From Candidatus Saccharimonadota bacterium (GTDB lineage Bacteria > Patescibacteriota > Saccharimonadia > Saccharimonadales > Saccharimonadaceae), in contig CAJPUO010000002.1 in assembly GCA_905373795.1 (NCBI GenBank), positions 1-64,000 on the forward strand: a stretch of DNA of 64,000 nucleotides, read 5' to 3'. The notes below the pieces were generated by a model. That model searched no databases. It had not been told where the DNA came from and worked only from the letters and a program-made list of their open reading frames with translations. Both the position numbers and the translations under genes were made by a program. Below, one piece after another: positions 24,822-32,817 of this stretch (within the stretch, counting starts at the first letter, position 1; the number at the start of each line of letters is the position of its first letter).

Positions 24822-27290
24822 ATGGTCAGACGATCTTCCAGTGCTAAGCCGCAGACAACTCGCATGAGCCGGTATGCTAACATCGGCCGGGTAAAATCGA
24901 AACAGAAAAAACAGCCGCGCCAGCATAAGCATTGCCTCTGGTTTTGGAATTTAAGCCGGCGGAAAAAAATATTAGTATGTTTGGCGCCGGTGCTGCTATT
25001 TTTATTGATTGTGCCAATTGCCAGTTATCTCTACTATGCCCGCGATATCGGCGATCAAGAACGGCTGATGAATCGTAATAAAACGGGTATCGTGCTGACC
25101 GATAATGCTGGCAAGGAAATTTATAGCATCGGCAATGCTGATCGGCGCAATATGGTGCCGCTTGGCGAAATTTCCGATGACATGAAACATGCTTTGATAG
25201 CTAGCGAGGATAAGGATTTTTACAAGCACGGCGGCTTTAATTTGCTGAGTATCTTCCGGGCAGCAGTGACGCGCCACGGCGGCGGGTCGACATTAACGCA
25301 GCAGCTGGTTAAGAATAATTTGCTGAGCGACGAACATAGTCTTTTGCGTAAATACCAGGAACTCTTTATGTCGATTGCTGTTGAACGAAGGTATAATAAA
25401 GACCAAATTTTAACGATGTATCTCAACTCGGTTTATTTCGGCGAGAATGCTTTTGGCATTGAAGAAGCAGCGAAAGTTTATTTCGGTAAGCTGCCGAAAG
25501 ATTTGAATGTGGCAGAGAGTAGTATGCTGGTTGGTCTGTTGCCAGCACCGAGCTTGTATTCGCCGGTTAGCGGTGATGCTGCTGAAGCTAAGCGGCAGCA
25601 AAAGACAGTGTTAAAGCGCATGGCAAACGAGGGTTATATTACGAAGGACCAGCAAAAGCAAGCCGAGGAGCAGCAACTGGCGTATGCTGATAATAAATCT
25701 CAAAAAACCAACTCAACTGCGCCGCATTTTACAGAGATGGTTATTAAAGAACTGATTAATAAGTACGGCGGCGAAAAGAAAGGTTATGAGAAAATAATAC
25801 GTTCTGGATACCGCGTTAAGACGTCGCTGAACTTGGAAACGCAGCAAATATTAGAGCAGAGTATTGCCAAGCAAATGAGGCGGATAAATCTGGCTGGCGG
25901 CAGTAACGCCAGCGGCGTTGTGGTGGATCCGTCAACTGGCGAAGTGCGGGCGCTGGTTGGCAGTGCCGATTACAACAATCCTGATTGGGGCAAGGTTAAT
26001 ATGGCGACCACGCCGCGCCAGCCAGGTTCAAGTTTCAAGCCGATCTATTACTCGCAGGCTTTGGCTGACGGGGTTATTACGCCGGCGACAGTATTTGAAG
26101 ATAAGCTGACTGACTTTGGCGGTTATGTACCATATAATGCTACGCGCCAATGGTTCGGTAACGTAACAACCCGCAAAGCGCTGAACTTTTCTCTCAATAT
26201 CCCAAGCGTACTGGTAATGAAAAAATACGGCATCAGCCGGTCAATTCAAGCGGCTAAAAGACTTGGTATTACTACGCTTGATGAGAATAAAAACTATGGT
26301 TTATCGTTGGCGCTAGGTTCGGCGGAAGTTCGGTTGACGGAAATGACTAATGCCTATGCAGCTTTTGCTAACCAGGGCGAGCGGTATTCATCGCTGAATT
26401 TAATTACTGAAGTCAAGGATAAATTCGGCAAGAACGCCAACTGGCAAGCCTCCAATAAGCAACAGTCAATCAGCAAAGGCGGCGCTTACTTGATTTCAAA
26501 TATCTTATCCGATAATGCAGCGCGCGCTGGTATGTTTGGTTCCAGTCTGACTATTAGCGGTAAAACTGTAGCAGTAAAAACTGGCACGACCAACGATAAT
26601 CGCGACGCTTGGACGATTGGCTATACGCCGCAGTATGCTATCGGCGTTTGGGTTGGTAACAATAATAATGCAGTTATGAGCCACGGCGGCGCTGATGCGG
26701 CGGCACCGATTTGGCGCAGCGCGATGACTCAATTGTTATCTGGTGTTAAAACTGGCTTCACTATGCCAAGCGATGTGGTGCAGCGCAGCGTGTGCAGCAG
26801 TAACGGCGGTTTGGCGGATAACTCCAGTCCAGGCACGTATAAGGAATATTTCCTAAGCAGTGCCGTGCCTACGCACAAGTGTAATCAAACTAAGCCAAAA
26901 ATCGAAGTTTGTAACCTGGGTACTAAAAAGATGGAGTCGATTTTTGAGGATGAGTTTGACGCAGGCAAGCACTCTAAGAATGCTAGCGATTGTGCTGATA
27001 ATAAGAAAAAAATAACCGTTTGCGATAGGACGGTTCGCAGGGTTGTGACTATTGACGAGGATAAATTTGACAGTACAAAGTACTCGAGAAATACGAGCAG
27101 TTGTAGCAACTCCGGGTCTTCTGCTGGCGACGATGGTGATACGTCGGACGGCGGTTCCGACTCCGGAAACTCTGGCGGTTCTAATAATCCGAGTAATCCA
27201 GGAGGCGGTAATAATAATGGTGGCGGCCAAACAAATCCACCGCCAGGCGGTAGCGGTAATAATAATGGCGGCGGAGGACAGACTCCTTGA
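24822..27290 (+). CDS. class A penicillin-binding protein (transglycosylase/transpeptidase)
   Basis: 822 aa. Builds and cross-links peptidoglycan. Basic cytoplasmic N-terminus, membrane helix at about 48-68, GT51 transglycosylase domain (about 85-270) with SEDKDFYKHGGFN and GGSTLTQQLVKNN, then the transpeptidase domain with SSFK (in PGSSFKPIYYS), SLN (NFSLNIPSV) and KTGT (AVKTGTTNDNRDAWTIGY). The C-terminus carries two copies of a Cys-bounded module of about 28 residues (CNLGTKKMES and CDRTVRRVVT start them), then a Gly/Asn/Ser/Pro-rich tail. The stop overlaps the ruvA TTG start. The Cys modules are an accessory surface extension of unknown role. Confidence 0.93.
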   Translation: MVRRSSSAKPQTTRMSRYANIGRVKSKQKKQPRQHKHCLWFWNLSRRKKILVCLAPVLLFLLIVPIASYLYYARDIGDQERLMNRNKTGIVLTDNAGKEIYSIGNADRRNMVPLGEISDDMKHALIASEDKDFYKHGGFNLLSIFRAAVTRHGGGSTLTQQLVKNNLLSDEHSLLRKYQELFMSIAVERRYNKDQILTMYLNSVYFGENAFGIEEAAKVYFGKLPKDLNVAESSMLVGLLPAPSLYSPVSGDAAEAKRQQKTVLKRMANEGYITKDQQKQAEEQQLAYADNKSQKTNSTAPHFTEMVIKELINKYGGEKKGYEKIIRSGYRVKTSLNLETQQILEQSIAKQMRRINLAGGSNASGVVVDPSTGEVRALVGSADYNNPDWGKVNMATTPRQPGSSFKPIYYSQALADGVITPATVFEDKLTDFGGYVPYNATRQWFGNVTTRKALNFSLNIPSVLVMKKYGISRSIQAAKRLGITTLDENKNYGLSLALGSAEVRLTEMTNAYAAFANQGERYSSLNLITEVKDKFGKNANWQASNKQQSISKGGAYLISNILSDNAARAGMFGSSLTISGKTVAVKTGTTNDNRDAWTIGYTPQYAIGVWVGNNNNAVMSHGGADAAAPIWRSAMTQLLSGVKTGFTMPSDVVQRSVCSSNGGLADNSSPGTYKEYFLSSAVPTHKCNQTKPKIEVCNLGTKKMESIFEDEFDAGKHSKNASDCADNKKKITVCDRTVRRVVTIDEDKFDSTKYSRNTSSCSNSGSSAGDDGDTSDGGSDSGNSGGSNNPSNPGGGNNNGGGQTNPPPGGSGNNNGGGGQTP

Positions 27291-27865
27291 TCGCTCACCT
27301 CTCGGGAACGATAGCTGAAAAGTTTGGCGCGGGCAGCGTCGTGATTGACGTTCACGGCGTCGGTTACGAAGTTAGCGTGTCGGCTGGTGATTTTGAGGCG
27401 GTGGCGCTGAATCAAGACATCAAGTTTTATACCTACCATCATGTGCGCGAGCAGGCGGAAGAGCTGTTCGGTTTTTCTAGTTTGGCTGCAAAAAAGCTGT
27501 TTGAAATGCTGATTACTGTTCAGGGTGTTGGTCCGAAGGCGGCGCTAGCCATCCTCAGTCTGGGCGACGCGGAACAGGTGCGTAACGCCATCGCCAACGC
27601 CGACAGCGCGTTTGTGCAACAAGCTGCTGGCGTCGGTAAAAAGACTGCCGAACGCGTGGTGGTTGATTTGCGCGATAAGGTTGGCTTGCCAACGCACTAC
27701 GGTCAAGCGGACACGCCAGTCCAGGTTGAACTGAACACTTCTGATGAGGCGCTGGAAGCGCTGATGGCGCTGGGTTACACTTTGGCTGACGCCACCAAGG
27801 CGCTGGAAAATGTTGATGTTAATCTGCCAACGGCGCAGCGGGTGACCGAGGCGTTGAAGAAATAG
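27287..27865 (+). CDS. ruvA: Holliday junction branch-migration protein RuvA
   Basis: 192 aa. DNA-binding tetramer that loads RuvB on Holliday junctions. N-terminal OB fold (MIAHLSGTIAEKFG, VIDVHGVGYEVSV), helix-hairpin-helix pair (LITVQGVGPKAALAIL and AAGVGKKTAERVVVDL), linker, and the C-terminal RuvB-binding domain (EALMALGYTLADATKALE). The start is a TTG whose last two bases overlap the PBP stop (TTGA), giving the canonical MIAHL beginning, so it is translationally coupled to the PBP gene. Confidence 0.95.
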   Translation: MIAHLSGTIAEKFGAGSVVIDVHGVGYEVSVSAGDFEAVALNQDIKFYTYHHVREQAEELFGFSSLAAKKLFEMLITVQGVGPKAALAILSLGDAEQVRNAIANADSAFVQQAAGVGKKTAERVVVDLRDKVGLPTHYGQADTPVQVELNTSDEALEALMALGYTLADATKALENVDVNLPTAQRVTEALKK

Positions 27866-27873
27866 CGGATATA

Positions 27874-27900
27874 GAAAAGGACGCTAAAAGCATAGCGTCC
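27874..27900 (-). terminator. terminator of the DUF4352-like gene
   Basis: Stem GGACGCTA (27879-27886) with TAGCGTCC (27893-27900). On the minus strand it is followed by TTTTCT, so it ends the 28470-27922 transcript; on the plus strand it may also slow readthrough from ruvA. Confidence 0.7.
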
Positions 27901-27921
27901 TCGTAATGATAATTAGTTTTC

Positions 27922-28470
27922 TTACGGCTCAATAATAATTTTCTTATTTGACCAGAATGACGGCTGGTAATGAATTTTGATTTTTGAATCTTTTGCAACC
28001 TCAAAAATAACAGAACCCTCTTTTTTACCGTTGACTGCTAAATCACCAGATCCCAGACTATCGCTTGCAGCGAAAGCTGTGCTACTTGGTCCTTCAATGG
28101 CACCGTTTGCATCCTCAATTTTCCAATCAAACGTATTGAAAGACAATTCGCTATTTGATTTGTTAACGATTGAAACGTTTGCTTTAACATATTCTTTGCC
28201 ATCGCTAGCTTTAATGAACTGATTGCCAGAGTCCCAATTGCGATCAATTGACTTGATTGTTACTTCTTTGCCGTCAAAAGCGATAGTTTCGCCAACTTTG
28301 AAAGTGGTCTTTTCGGATGGTTTATTCTCCGAAGTAGCGTTATTATTGTTCGAATTAATGACAGTGGCTTTGTTTTGCTGCGATGCGCTGTATGCTCCAA
28401 TCACAATAATAACAATAATTACCCAAAACCAAGCCTTTTTAAAAACTGGTTTTTTCTCTTTTGTGTTCAT
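27922..28470 (-). CDS. membrane-anchored DUF4352-like extracellular protein
   Basis: 182 aa. Short basic cytoplasmic end, one membrane helix (about 14-29), an Asn/Ser-rich stalk with consecutive Asn residues, then an Ig-like beta domain (about 55-180; KVGETIAFDGKEVTIKSID, YVKANVSIVNKSNSELSF, GSVIFEVAKDSKIKIHY) of the DUF4352/telomeric-repeat-binding-factor-2-like type found in Gram-positive lipoproteins. Ribosome site GGAGGGG precedes the ATG. Its leader is the structured RNA element described below, so expression is probably controlled by transcription attenuation. Ligand unknown. Confidence 0.75.
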   Translation of the reverse strand: MNTKEKKPVFKKAWFWVIIVIIVIGAYSASQQNKATVINSNNNNATSENKPSEKTTFKVGETIAFDGKEVTIKSIDRNWDSGNQFIKASDGKEYVKANVSIVNKSNSELSFNTFDWKIEDANGAIEGPSSTAFAASDSLGSGDLAVNGKKEGSVIFEVAKDSKIKIHYQPSFWSNKKIIIEP

Positions 28471-28502
28471 TTTATCCCCTCCTATGAGATATGCCGCCCA
28501 AC

Positions 28503-28531
28503 AAAAAGGACAGCCGTTAAATTTGGCTGTC
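28503..28531 (-). terminator. attenuator-like terminator in the DUF4352-like leader
   Basis: On the minus strand GACAGCC pairs with GGCTGTC (plus positions 28525-28531 and 28509-28515), 9-base loop, followed by CTTTTTG. It lies upstream of the ATG at 28470 and its first 4 bases are shared with the closing stem of the leader RNA. Confidence 0.7.
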
Positions 28532-28621
28532 TACACCTAGAACGCAAGTTTACGCTCGATAACGGCTGCCCATTATGCACGTAAACAATGCGCTCAAAAC
28601 GCTTGGTTCTAGATGTAGACA
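28503..28621 (-). ncRNA. structured leader RNA, riboswitch- or attenuator-like candidate
   Basis: Read on the minus strand, a 16-bp closing stem (TGTCTACATCTAGAAC, plus 28606-28621, with GTTCTAGGTGTAGACA, plus 28528-28543; one U-G pair) encloses about 62 bases. Inside are GTTTACG and CGTAAAC, able to form a 7-bp helix, and GCAGCCGTTA, which could pair with TAACGGCTG of the following terminator. The closing stem and terminator share 4 bases, and the internal segment could act as antiterminator, so alternative folds are plausible. The U-G pair favours minus-strand transcription. A TACAAT box (28627-28632) would start the RNA right at the stem. I do not recognise it as a known riboswitch class. 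Confidence 0.6.
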
Positions 28622-28626
28622 TTCTT

Positions 28627-28632
28627 ATTGTA
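28627..28632 (-). promoter_or_regulatory. -10 box for the leader RNA and DUF4352-like gene
   Basis: TACAAT on the minus strand, 5 bases before the structured stem begins; no clear -35. It lies back to back with the ruvB promoter. Confidence 0.5.
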
Positions 28633-28642
28633 CTACAAATGA

Positions 28643-28648
28643 TATAAT
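28643..28648 (+). promoter_or_regulatory. -10 box of ruvB, leaderless type
   Basis: TATAAT ending 6 bases before the ATG at 28655. Confidence 0.7.
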
Positions 28649-28654
28649 TAGTTT

Positions 28655-29653
28655 ATGGCAATTCAAAGAATAGTCGACACTAGTCCGCACGATGATGATA
28701 CGGAAGAGCAGCGGATTGAAGTCAGTCTGCGTCCGCAGAGTTTTAGTGAGTATGTTGGTCAGGAGCGACTGAAGCGTAATCTGCGCTTGGCGATTGAAGC
28801 GGCAAAAAAGCGCGGCGAGCCACTGGATCATGTGCTGCTGTACGGCCCGCCAGGACTGGGCAAGACGACCATGGCGACGGTGATCGCCAATGAGATGGGC
28901 ACGAATTTACGCATCACCAGCGGCCCAGCCATTGAAAAAGCCGGTGATTTGGCGTCAATTTTGACGAATTTGGCGGACGGCGATATTTTGTTCATTGATG
29001 AAATTCATCGGCTGGGTCGGGCGGTGGAAGAGATTTTATACTCGGCGATGGAAGATTTCAAGCTGGATATCGTCATCGGTAAAGGCCCGGCGGCCCGGTC
29101 GATTCGGCTGGATTTGCCGCGGTTTACGGTAATCGGCGCGACGACGCGGACGGGTAGTTTGGCGGCGCCACTGCGCGATCGATTCGGGCATATTTACCGC
29201 TTGGAATTTTATGAGCCAGAGGATATCGCGAAAATTGTGACGCGGAGTGCGGCTATCCTGGAGTCATCAATTCGGCATGAAGCGGCGAACCTGTTGTCGA
29301 CGCGGGCCCGCCTGACACCGCGCATCGCCAATCGCTTGCTCAAACGCGTGCGCGACTATGCCGACGTGAATGGTGATGGCATAATTGATGTGAAAACGAC
29401 AACGAGCGCCTTGGAAATGTTGGAAGTGGACGAACTGGGATTAGACCCAGCTGATCGTAATTTGCTGCAATCAATCCTGGAAAATTATGGCGACAATCCG
29501 GTGGGGCTAACGACCATTGCTGCCTTGACTGGCGATGAAGCAACGACGATTGAGGATTTTTATGAGCCGTATTTACTGCAAATCGGCTTCATCGAGCGCA
29601 CGCCGCGCGGCCGTCGGGTGACGATTAAGGCGAAGCGGCATCTCCAGAAATAG
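28655..29653 (+). CDS. ruvB: Holliday junction ATPase RuvB
   Basis: 332 aa AAA+ motor that drives branch migration with RuvA. Typical start of the conserved part LRPQSFSEYVGQERLKRNL, Walker A LLYGPPGLGKTTMA, Walker B ILFIDEIHRLGR, sensor IGATTRTGSLAAPLRDRFG, and the C-terminal winged helix (LLQIGFIERTPRGR). It has its own leaderless promoter and is separated from ruvA by the oppositely oriented DUF4352-like gene. Confidence 0.97.
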   Translation: MAIQRIVDTSPHDDDTEEQRIEVSLRPQSFSEYVGQERLKRNLRLAIEAAKKRGEPLDHVLLYGPPGLGKTTMATVIANEMGTNLRITSGPAIEKAGDLASILTNLADGDILFIDEIHRLGRAVEEILYSAMEDFKLDIVIGKGPAARSIRLDLPRFTVIGATTRTGSLAAPLRDRFGHIYRLEFYEPEDIAKIVTRSAAILESSIRHEAANLLSTRARLTPRIANRLLKRVRDYADVNGDGIIDVKTTTSALEMLEVDELGLDPADRNLLQSILENYGDNPVGLTTIAALTGDEATTIEDFYEPYLLQIGFIERTPRGRRVTIKAKRHLQK

Positions 29654-29714
29654 CGCTCGTATTCTGCGGCCTTTTATGATTTAATGAAAGTAGCAAACCT
29701 AACTAGGAGCCGCT

Positions 29715-29789
29715 ATGGGCAAACACACGAAATTTATCGTCGAAAAGCAGGCTCATCATAATGCAGATCATGCTATAATATGGTCATGA
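29715..29789 (+). CDS. possible 24-residue peptide upstream of the PH-domain gene
   Basis: ATG at 29715 preceded by AGGAG (29704-29708); encodes MGKHTKFIVEKQAHHNADHA plus four residues and ends with TGA overlapping the next ATG (ATGA). The good ribosome site and the coupling overlap are suggestive. However, the TATAAT that starts the next gene lies inside it, and nothing resembling a known peptide is seen. Confidence 0.3.
   Translation: MGKHTKFIVEKQAHHNADHAIIWS
29774..29779 (+). promoter_or_regulatory. -10 box, leaderless type
   Basis: TATAAT ending 6 bases before the ATG at 29786. Confidence 0.65.
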
Positions 29790-30619
29790 AGCCGCAATCA
29801 TCGCCAGAAGATTTAGCGCAACCAGTGGCCTACGATGCTGATGGGCGTCCGCTGTATCACCATCCGCCGCAGACTGGACAGCCGGCACCTGTCGTTGGAC
29901 AGACGATGTCTCACGTGACTTCGCGTCCAGAGATAATTGATGGCGAAAATTTTGATCCGCGAATTCGCAGCCAATATGCTAACGAGCCGCAGGTGGTACA
30001 TGTTGCCAGAGAGATTGATCCCAAGCCGTTTATGATTAGCGATGAGGTTAAGGCAAAGCATGACGAGTCGGTTGCGCGCTATCCGGATTTGAATTTGAGC
30101 GAAGGCGAATATGTCATTTTGGATATTAAACGCCATCCGATTGGTATGATTATTCCAGTCGCTATCGCTGTATTGCTTATTGTTGCTATTATGATGTTTG
30201 TGGTGACATATCCATCGTTAGCTGCCGATTCAATAATTTCCGGCATGCCATCGCTGACGACCGTCTTTGGCATAGCCTTGTTATTTATCGGTTTAGTGGC
30301 TTTGGGCGGCGCGGTGGCGTTGTGGATTTATTTGCAAAATCAGTTCTATTTAACGAATGAAAGCGTTATTCAGGAAATTCAGGAAAGTCTAGTGTCGCGC
30401 CATGAACAGACAGTGAGCTTGGGCAGCATTGAGGACGCTAGTTTTCGCCAGTCGGGAATTATTCAAACGATCCTTAATTACGGGACGATTCGTCTTAGTA
30501 CGGAGGGCGAGGAGACAACTTATATCTTTCAGTATGTCGCTAATCCGCGCCAGCAGATCGCTATCATAAACAATGCGATTGAAGACTTTAAGAATGGCCG
30601 TCCCGTCTGCGACGATTAA
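29786..30619 (+). CDS. PH-domain (bPH2/DUF304-like) membrane protein
   Basis: 277 aa. Pro-rich, disordered cytoplasmic N-terminus (about 1-85), short strand region (LSEGEYVILDIKRHPIGMI), two membrane helices (about 117-140 and 155-182), then a bacterial PH domain (about 183-265; YLTNESVIQEIQESLVSRHE, LGSIEDASFRQSGIIQTILN). The ATG at 29786 was chosen because the -10 box is 6 bases before it. An ATG two codons earlier would sit directly on the box. Such proteins are common membrane accessory proteins; function unknown. Confidence 0.75.
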   Translation: MKPQSSPEDLAQPVAYDADGRPLYHHPPQTGQPAPVVGQTMSHVTSRPEIIDGENFDPRIRSQYANEPQVVHVAREIDPKPFMISDEVKAKHDESVARYPDLNLSEGEYVILDIKRHPIGMIIPVAIAVLLIVAIMMFVVTYPSLAADSIISGMPSLTTVFGIALLFIGLVALGGAVALWIYLQNQFYLTNESVIQEIQESLVSRHEQTVSLGSIEDASFRQSGIIQTILNYGTIRLSTEGEETTYIFQYVANPRQQIAIINNAIEDFKNGRPVCDD

Positions 30620-30624
30620 TTAGG

Positions 30625-31017
30625 TTATTTATGGCGGCTTTCTTTGATGTAGTCGTCTTCGTCAGCTAGCACGGCGCGCAGCTTATAAGATTTGCATTTG
30701 CCGTTGTTACAGTTTGCTGCTTCGTAGCGGTAAGCGCTTGCCCTGTCGCCTATTTTTTTATTGTTCGGATCATTTAATAAAGCTGTGTCCATAGTCAGTA
30801 AGGTTTTGTCTTCTATTTTCTCCGGATAATAGCCGTTTTTAGCATAAAAACCTTCTTCCAGGCTGTAGTACATGGCGTTTATGGCGGTGCGTTTTTTAGT
30901 GTTATCAGACTCATTGCGTATCTTTGACAGCTGGAAAAATCCCAAAACTGCGACTGCAATTAAGAAAGCTATGACGACCAATAATTCAATAACAGTAAAA
31001 CCATTTCGCTTATTCAT
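30625..31017 (-). CDS. type IV pilin-like protein (pseudopilin)
   Basis: 130 aa. Short basic leader MNKRNG followed by FTVIELLVVIAFLIAVAVLG, the class III signal cut between G6 and F7 by prepilin peptidase with the conserved Glu at +5. The C-terminal domain has a Cys pair (CNNGKC). A subunit or minor pilin for the type IV pilus whose assembly genes lie at 33.4-39 kb. Leaderless start divergent from recA. Confidence 0.85.
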   Translation of the reverse strand: MNKRNGFTVIELLVVIAFLIAVAVLGFFQLSKIRNESDNTKKRTAINAMYYSLEEGFYAKNGYYPEKIEDKTLLTMDTALLNDPNNKKIGDRASAYRYEAANCNNGKCKSYKLRAVLADEDDYIKESRHK

Positions 31018-31023
31018 AGACTA

Positions 31024-31029
31024 ATTATA
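31024..31029 (-). promoter_or_regulatory. -10 box of the pseudopilin gene, leaderless type
   Basis: TATAAT on the minus strand ending 6 bases before the ATG at 31017. Confidence 0.7.
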
Positions 31030-31050
31030 GCAAATATAGCAACAAATCGG

Positions 31051-31056
31051 TATAAT
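31051..31056 (+). promoter_or_regulatory. -10 box of recA
   Basis: TATAAT with a leader of about 22 bases holding AAGGAGGGG (31070-31078). No SOS-box-like palindrome is evident near it. Confidence 0.6.
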
Positions 31057-31084
31057 AAAAGTAACAACTAAGGAGGGGAGCGTT

Positions 31085-32131
31085 ATGGCGAAAGCAGACG
31101 GTAAAAAATCAGATAAGACAGTGGCGGCTGAGAAAAAAGTTGATGATGGGAAGTTGAAAGCTTTGGGTCTAGCCATGGATCAAATCACCAAGCAGTTTGG
31201 TGATGGCTCGATCATGAAGCTCGGCGAGGCGCATAAAGTTGATGTTGAAGTGATCCCATCGGGTTCGCTAAGCCTCGATTTGGCGCTAGGCGGCGGTTAT
31301 CCGAAGGGTCGTATCATTGAGATTTATGGCCCGGAAAGTTCAGGTAAGACGACGTTGACGCTGCATGCTATTGCTGAAATCCAAAAACAGGGCGGTACGG
31401 CAGCCTTTATCGACGCTGAGCATGCGCTTGACCCGGCTTACGCCAAGCGTTTGGGCGTGGATACCGAAAATCTGTTGGTGTCGCAGCCAGATAACGGCGA
31501 GCAGGCATTGGAGATTACCGAAACCTTGGTGCGCTCAAACGCGGTGGATCTGATCGTGGTGGACTCAGTGGCGGCATTGACACCGCAAGCAGAAATTGAT
31601 GGCGACATGGGCGATTCGCACATGGGTCTGCAGGCACGGCTGATGAGCCAGGCGCTACGTAAACTAACCGGCATCATCAACAAGTCGAAAGCCACGGTGA
31701 TTTTCATCAACCAAATTCGCATGAAGATTGGTGTGATGTTTGGTAATCCGGAGACCACGACTGGCGGCAACGCGCTGAAGTTTTATGCCTCGCAGCGAGT
31801 GGATATTCGCCGGATCGGGCAGATCAAGGTTGGTGATGACGTCCTCGGTAACCGCACCAAGATTAAGGTGGTGAAAAATAAGATTGCGCCGCCATTCCGC
31901 ATCGCTGAGTTTGACATTATGTATAACGAAGGCATTTCTAAAACTGGTGATATTCTGGATTTGGCTGCCACGCACGGTATTGTTGAAAAATCTGGCGCCT
32001 TTTACAAATATAACGGTGAGACTATCGGCCAGGGCCGCGACAAGACCAAGCTATATCTGAAAGAAAATCCTGAGGTTTTGGCGGAAATTGATCAGAAAGT
32101 TCGCGACAAGGTGAAAGAAGCGGAAGCCTGA
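31085..32131 (+). CDS. recA: recombinase RecA
   Basis: 348 aa. Forms filaments on single-stranded DNA and promotes strand exchange. Walker A IYGPESSGKTTLT, GGTAAFIDAEHALD, Walker B LIVVDSVAALTP, loop L1 GDSHMGLQARLMSQALR, L2 IFINQIRMKIGVMFGNPETT. The N-terminus has a Lys-rich extension of about 20 residues. recX follows after 23 bases, the usual recA-recX pair. With ComEC and the pilus in the same window, it would also serve uptake of transforming DNA. Confidence 0.98.
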   Translation: MAKADGKKSDKTVAAEKKVDDGKLKALGLAMDQITKQFGDGSIMKLGEAHKVDVEVIPSGSLSLDLALGGGYPKGRIIEIYGPESSGKTTLTLHAIAEIQKQGGTAAFIDAEHALDPAYAKRLGVDTENLLVSQPDNGEQALEITETLVRSNAVDLIVVDSVAALTPQAEIDGDMGDSHMGLQARLMSQALRKLTGIINKSKATVIFINQIRMKIGVMFGNPETTTGGNALKFYASQRVDIRRIGQIKVGDDVLGNRTKIKVVKNKIAPPFRIAEFDIMYNEGISKTGDILDLAATHGIVEKSGAFYKYNGETIGQGRDKTKLYLKENPEVLAEIDQKVRDKVKEAEA

Positions 32132-32154
32132 GGCTAAGTTAAGCCAGATAGCGC

Positions 32155-32814
32155 ATGAAAATCACCGACATTTCTCTTCAGGCTCGCGATAAAAACCGTG
32201 TTAATGTTAGCGTTGACGGCACCTATCGCTTCAGTCTTGATATCTTTCAGGTGGGTGAGTTGGGGATTAAGGTTGGGCGTGAATATACCGACGAAGAACT
32301 GACGGCGCTAGAGGATGAGAGCCAGTTTGGTAAGTTATATGCTCGGGCCATGGAGTACTGCTTGACACGTCCGCGCTCGGTTAAAGAACTGCGTGACTAT
32401 TTGTGGCGTAAAACCAGGCCAATCAAAAAGCACTCGCCGAAGACCGGTGAAATTATTGAGCGTCCGGGTGTGAAGCCGGAAATTACCGAGCGGGTGCTCG
32501 CGCGGCTGATCGAGAAAAAATACCTCGATGATGAGAAGTTTGCTCGCTTTTGGCTGGAACATCGATTTTTACAGAAAGGCACTAGTGTCAGGCGGCTAAA
32601 ATTAGAATTGGCGCAAAAGGGGATTGACCGCGAGACAATAGAACAGTTGGTTAGCGAAAATATCCGCTCCGACGACGAGGAGCTACGAAAAATTATCGCT
32701 AAAAAACGCTACAAGTATGCTGGCGACCAGCAAAAATTTATGGCCTATCTAGCGCGGCAGGGCTTTTCGTATGATGATATAAAATCCGCCTTAAGCGATA
32801 CGAATAACGATTAA
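32155..32814 (+). CDS. recX: RecA regulator RecX
   Basis: 219 aa. RecX modulates RecA filaments. Three-helix repeats with the family motifs RPRSVKELRDYLWRKT, LIEKKYLDDEKFARFWLEHR and SVRRLKLELAQKGI. An N-terminal beta region (ITDISLQARDKNRVNVSVDG) precedes them. Same strand and close behind recA, probably co-transcribed. Confidence 0.92.
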   Translation: MKITDISLQARDKNRVNVSVDGTYRFSLDIFQVGELGIKVGREYTDEELTALEDESQFGKLYARAMEYCLTRPRSVKELRDYLWRKTRPIKKHSPKTGEIIERPGVKPEITERVLARLIEKKYLDDEKFARFWLEHRFLQKGTSVRRLKLELAQKGIDRETIEQLVSENIRSDDEELRKIIAKKRYKYAGDQQKFMAYLARQGFSYDDIKSALSDTNND

Positions 32815-32817
32815 AAA

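Noticed and set aside
28471..28640. SRP RNA, tmRNA or RNase P RNA in the ruvA-ruvB gap
   Set aside because: None of their conserved sequence motifs are present; the element is better described as an attenuator-like leader.
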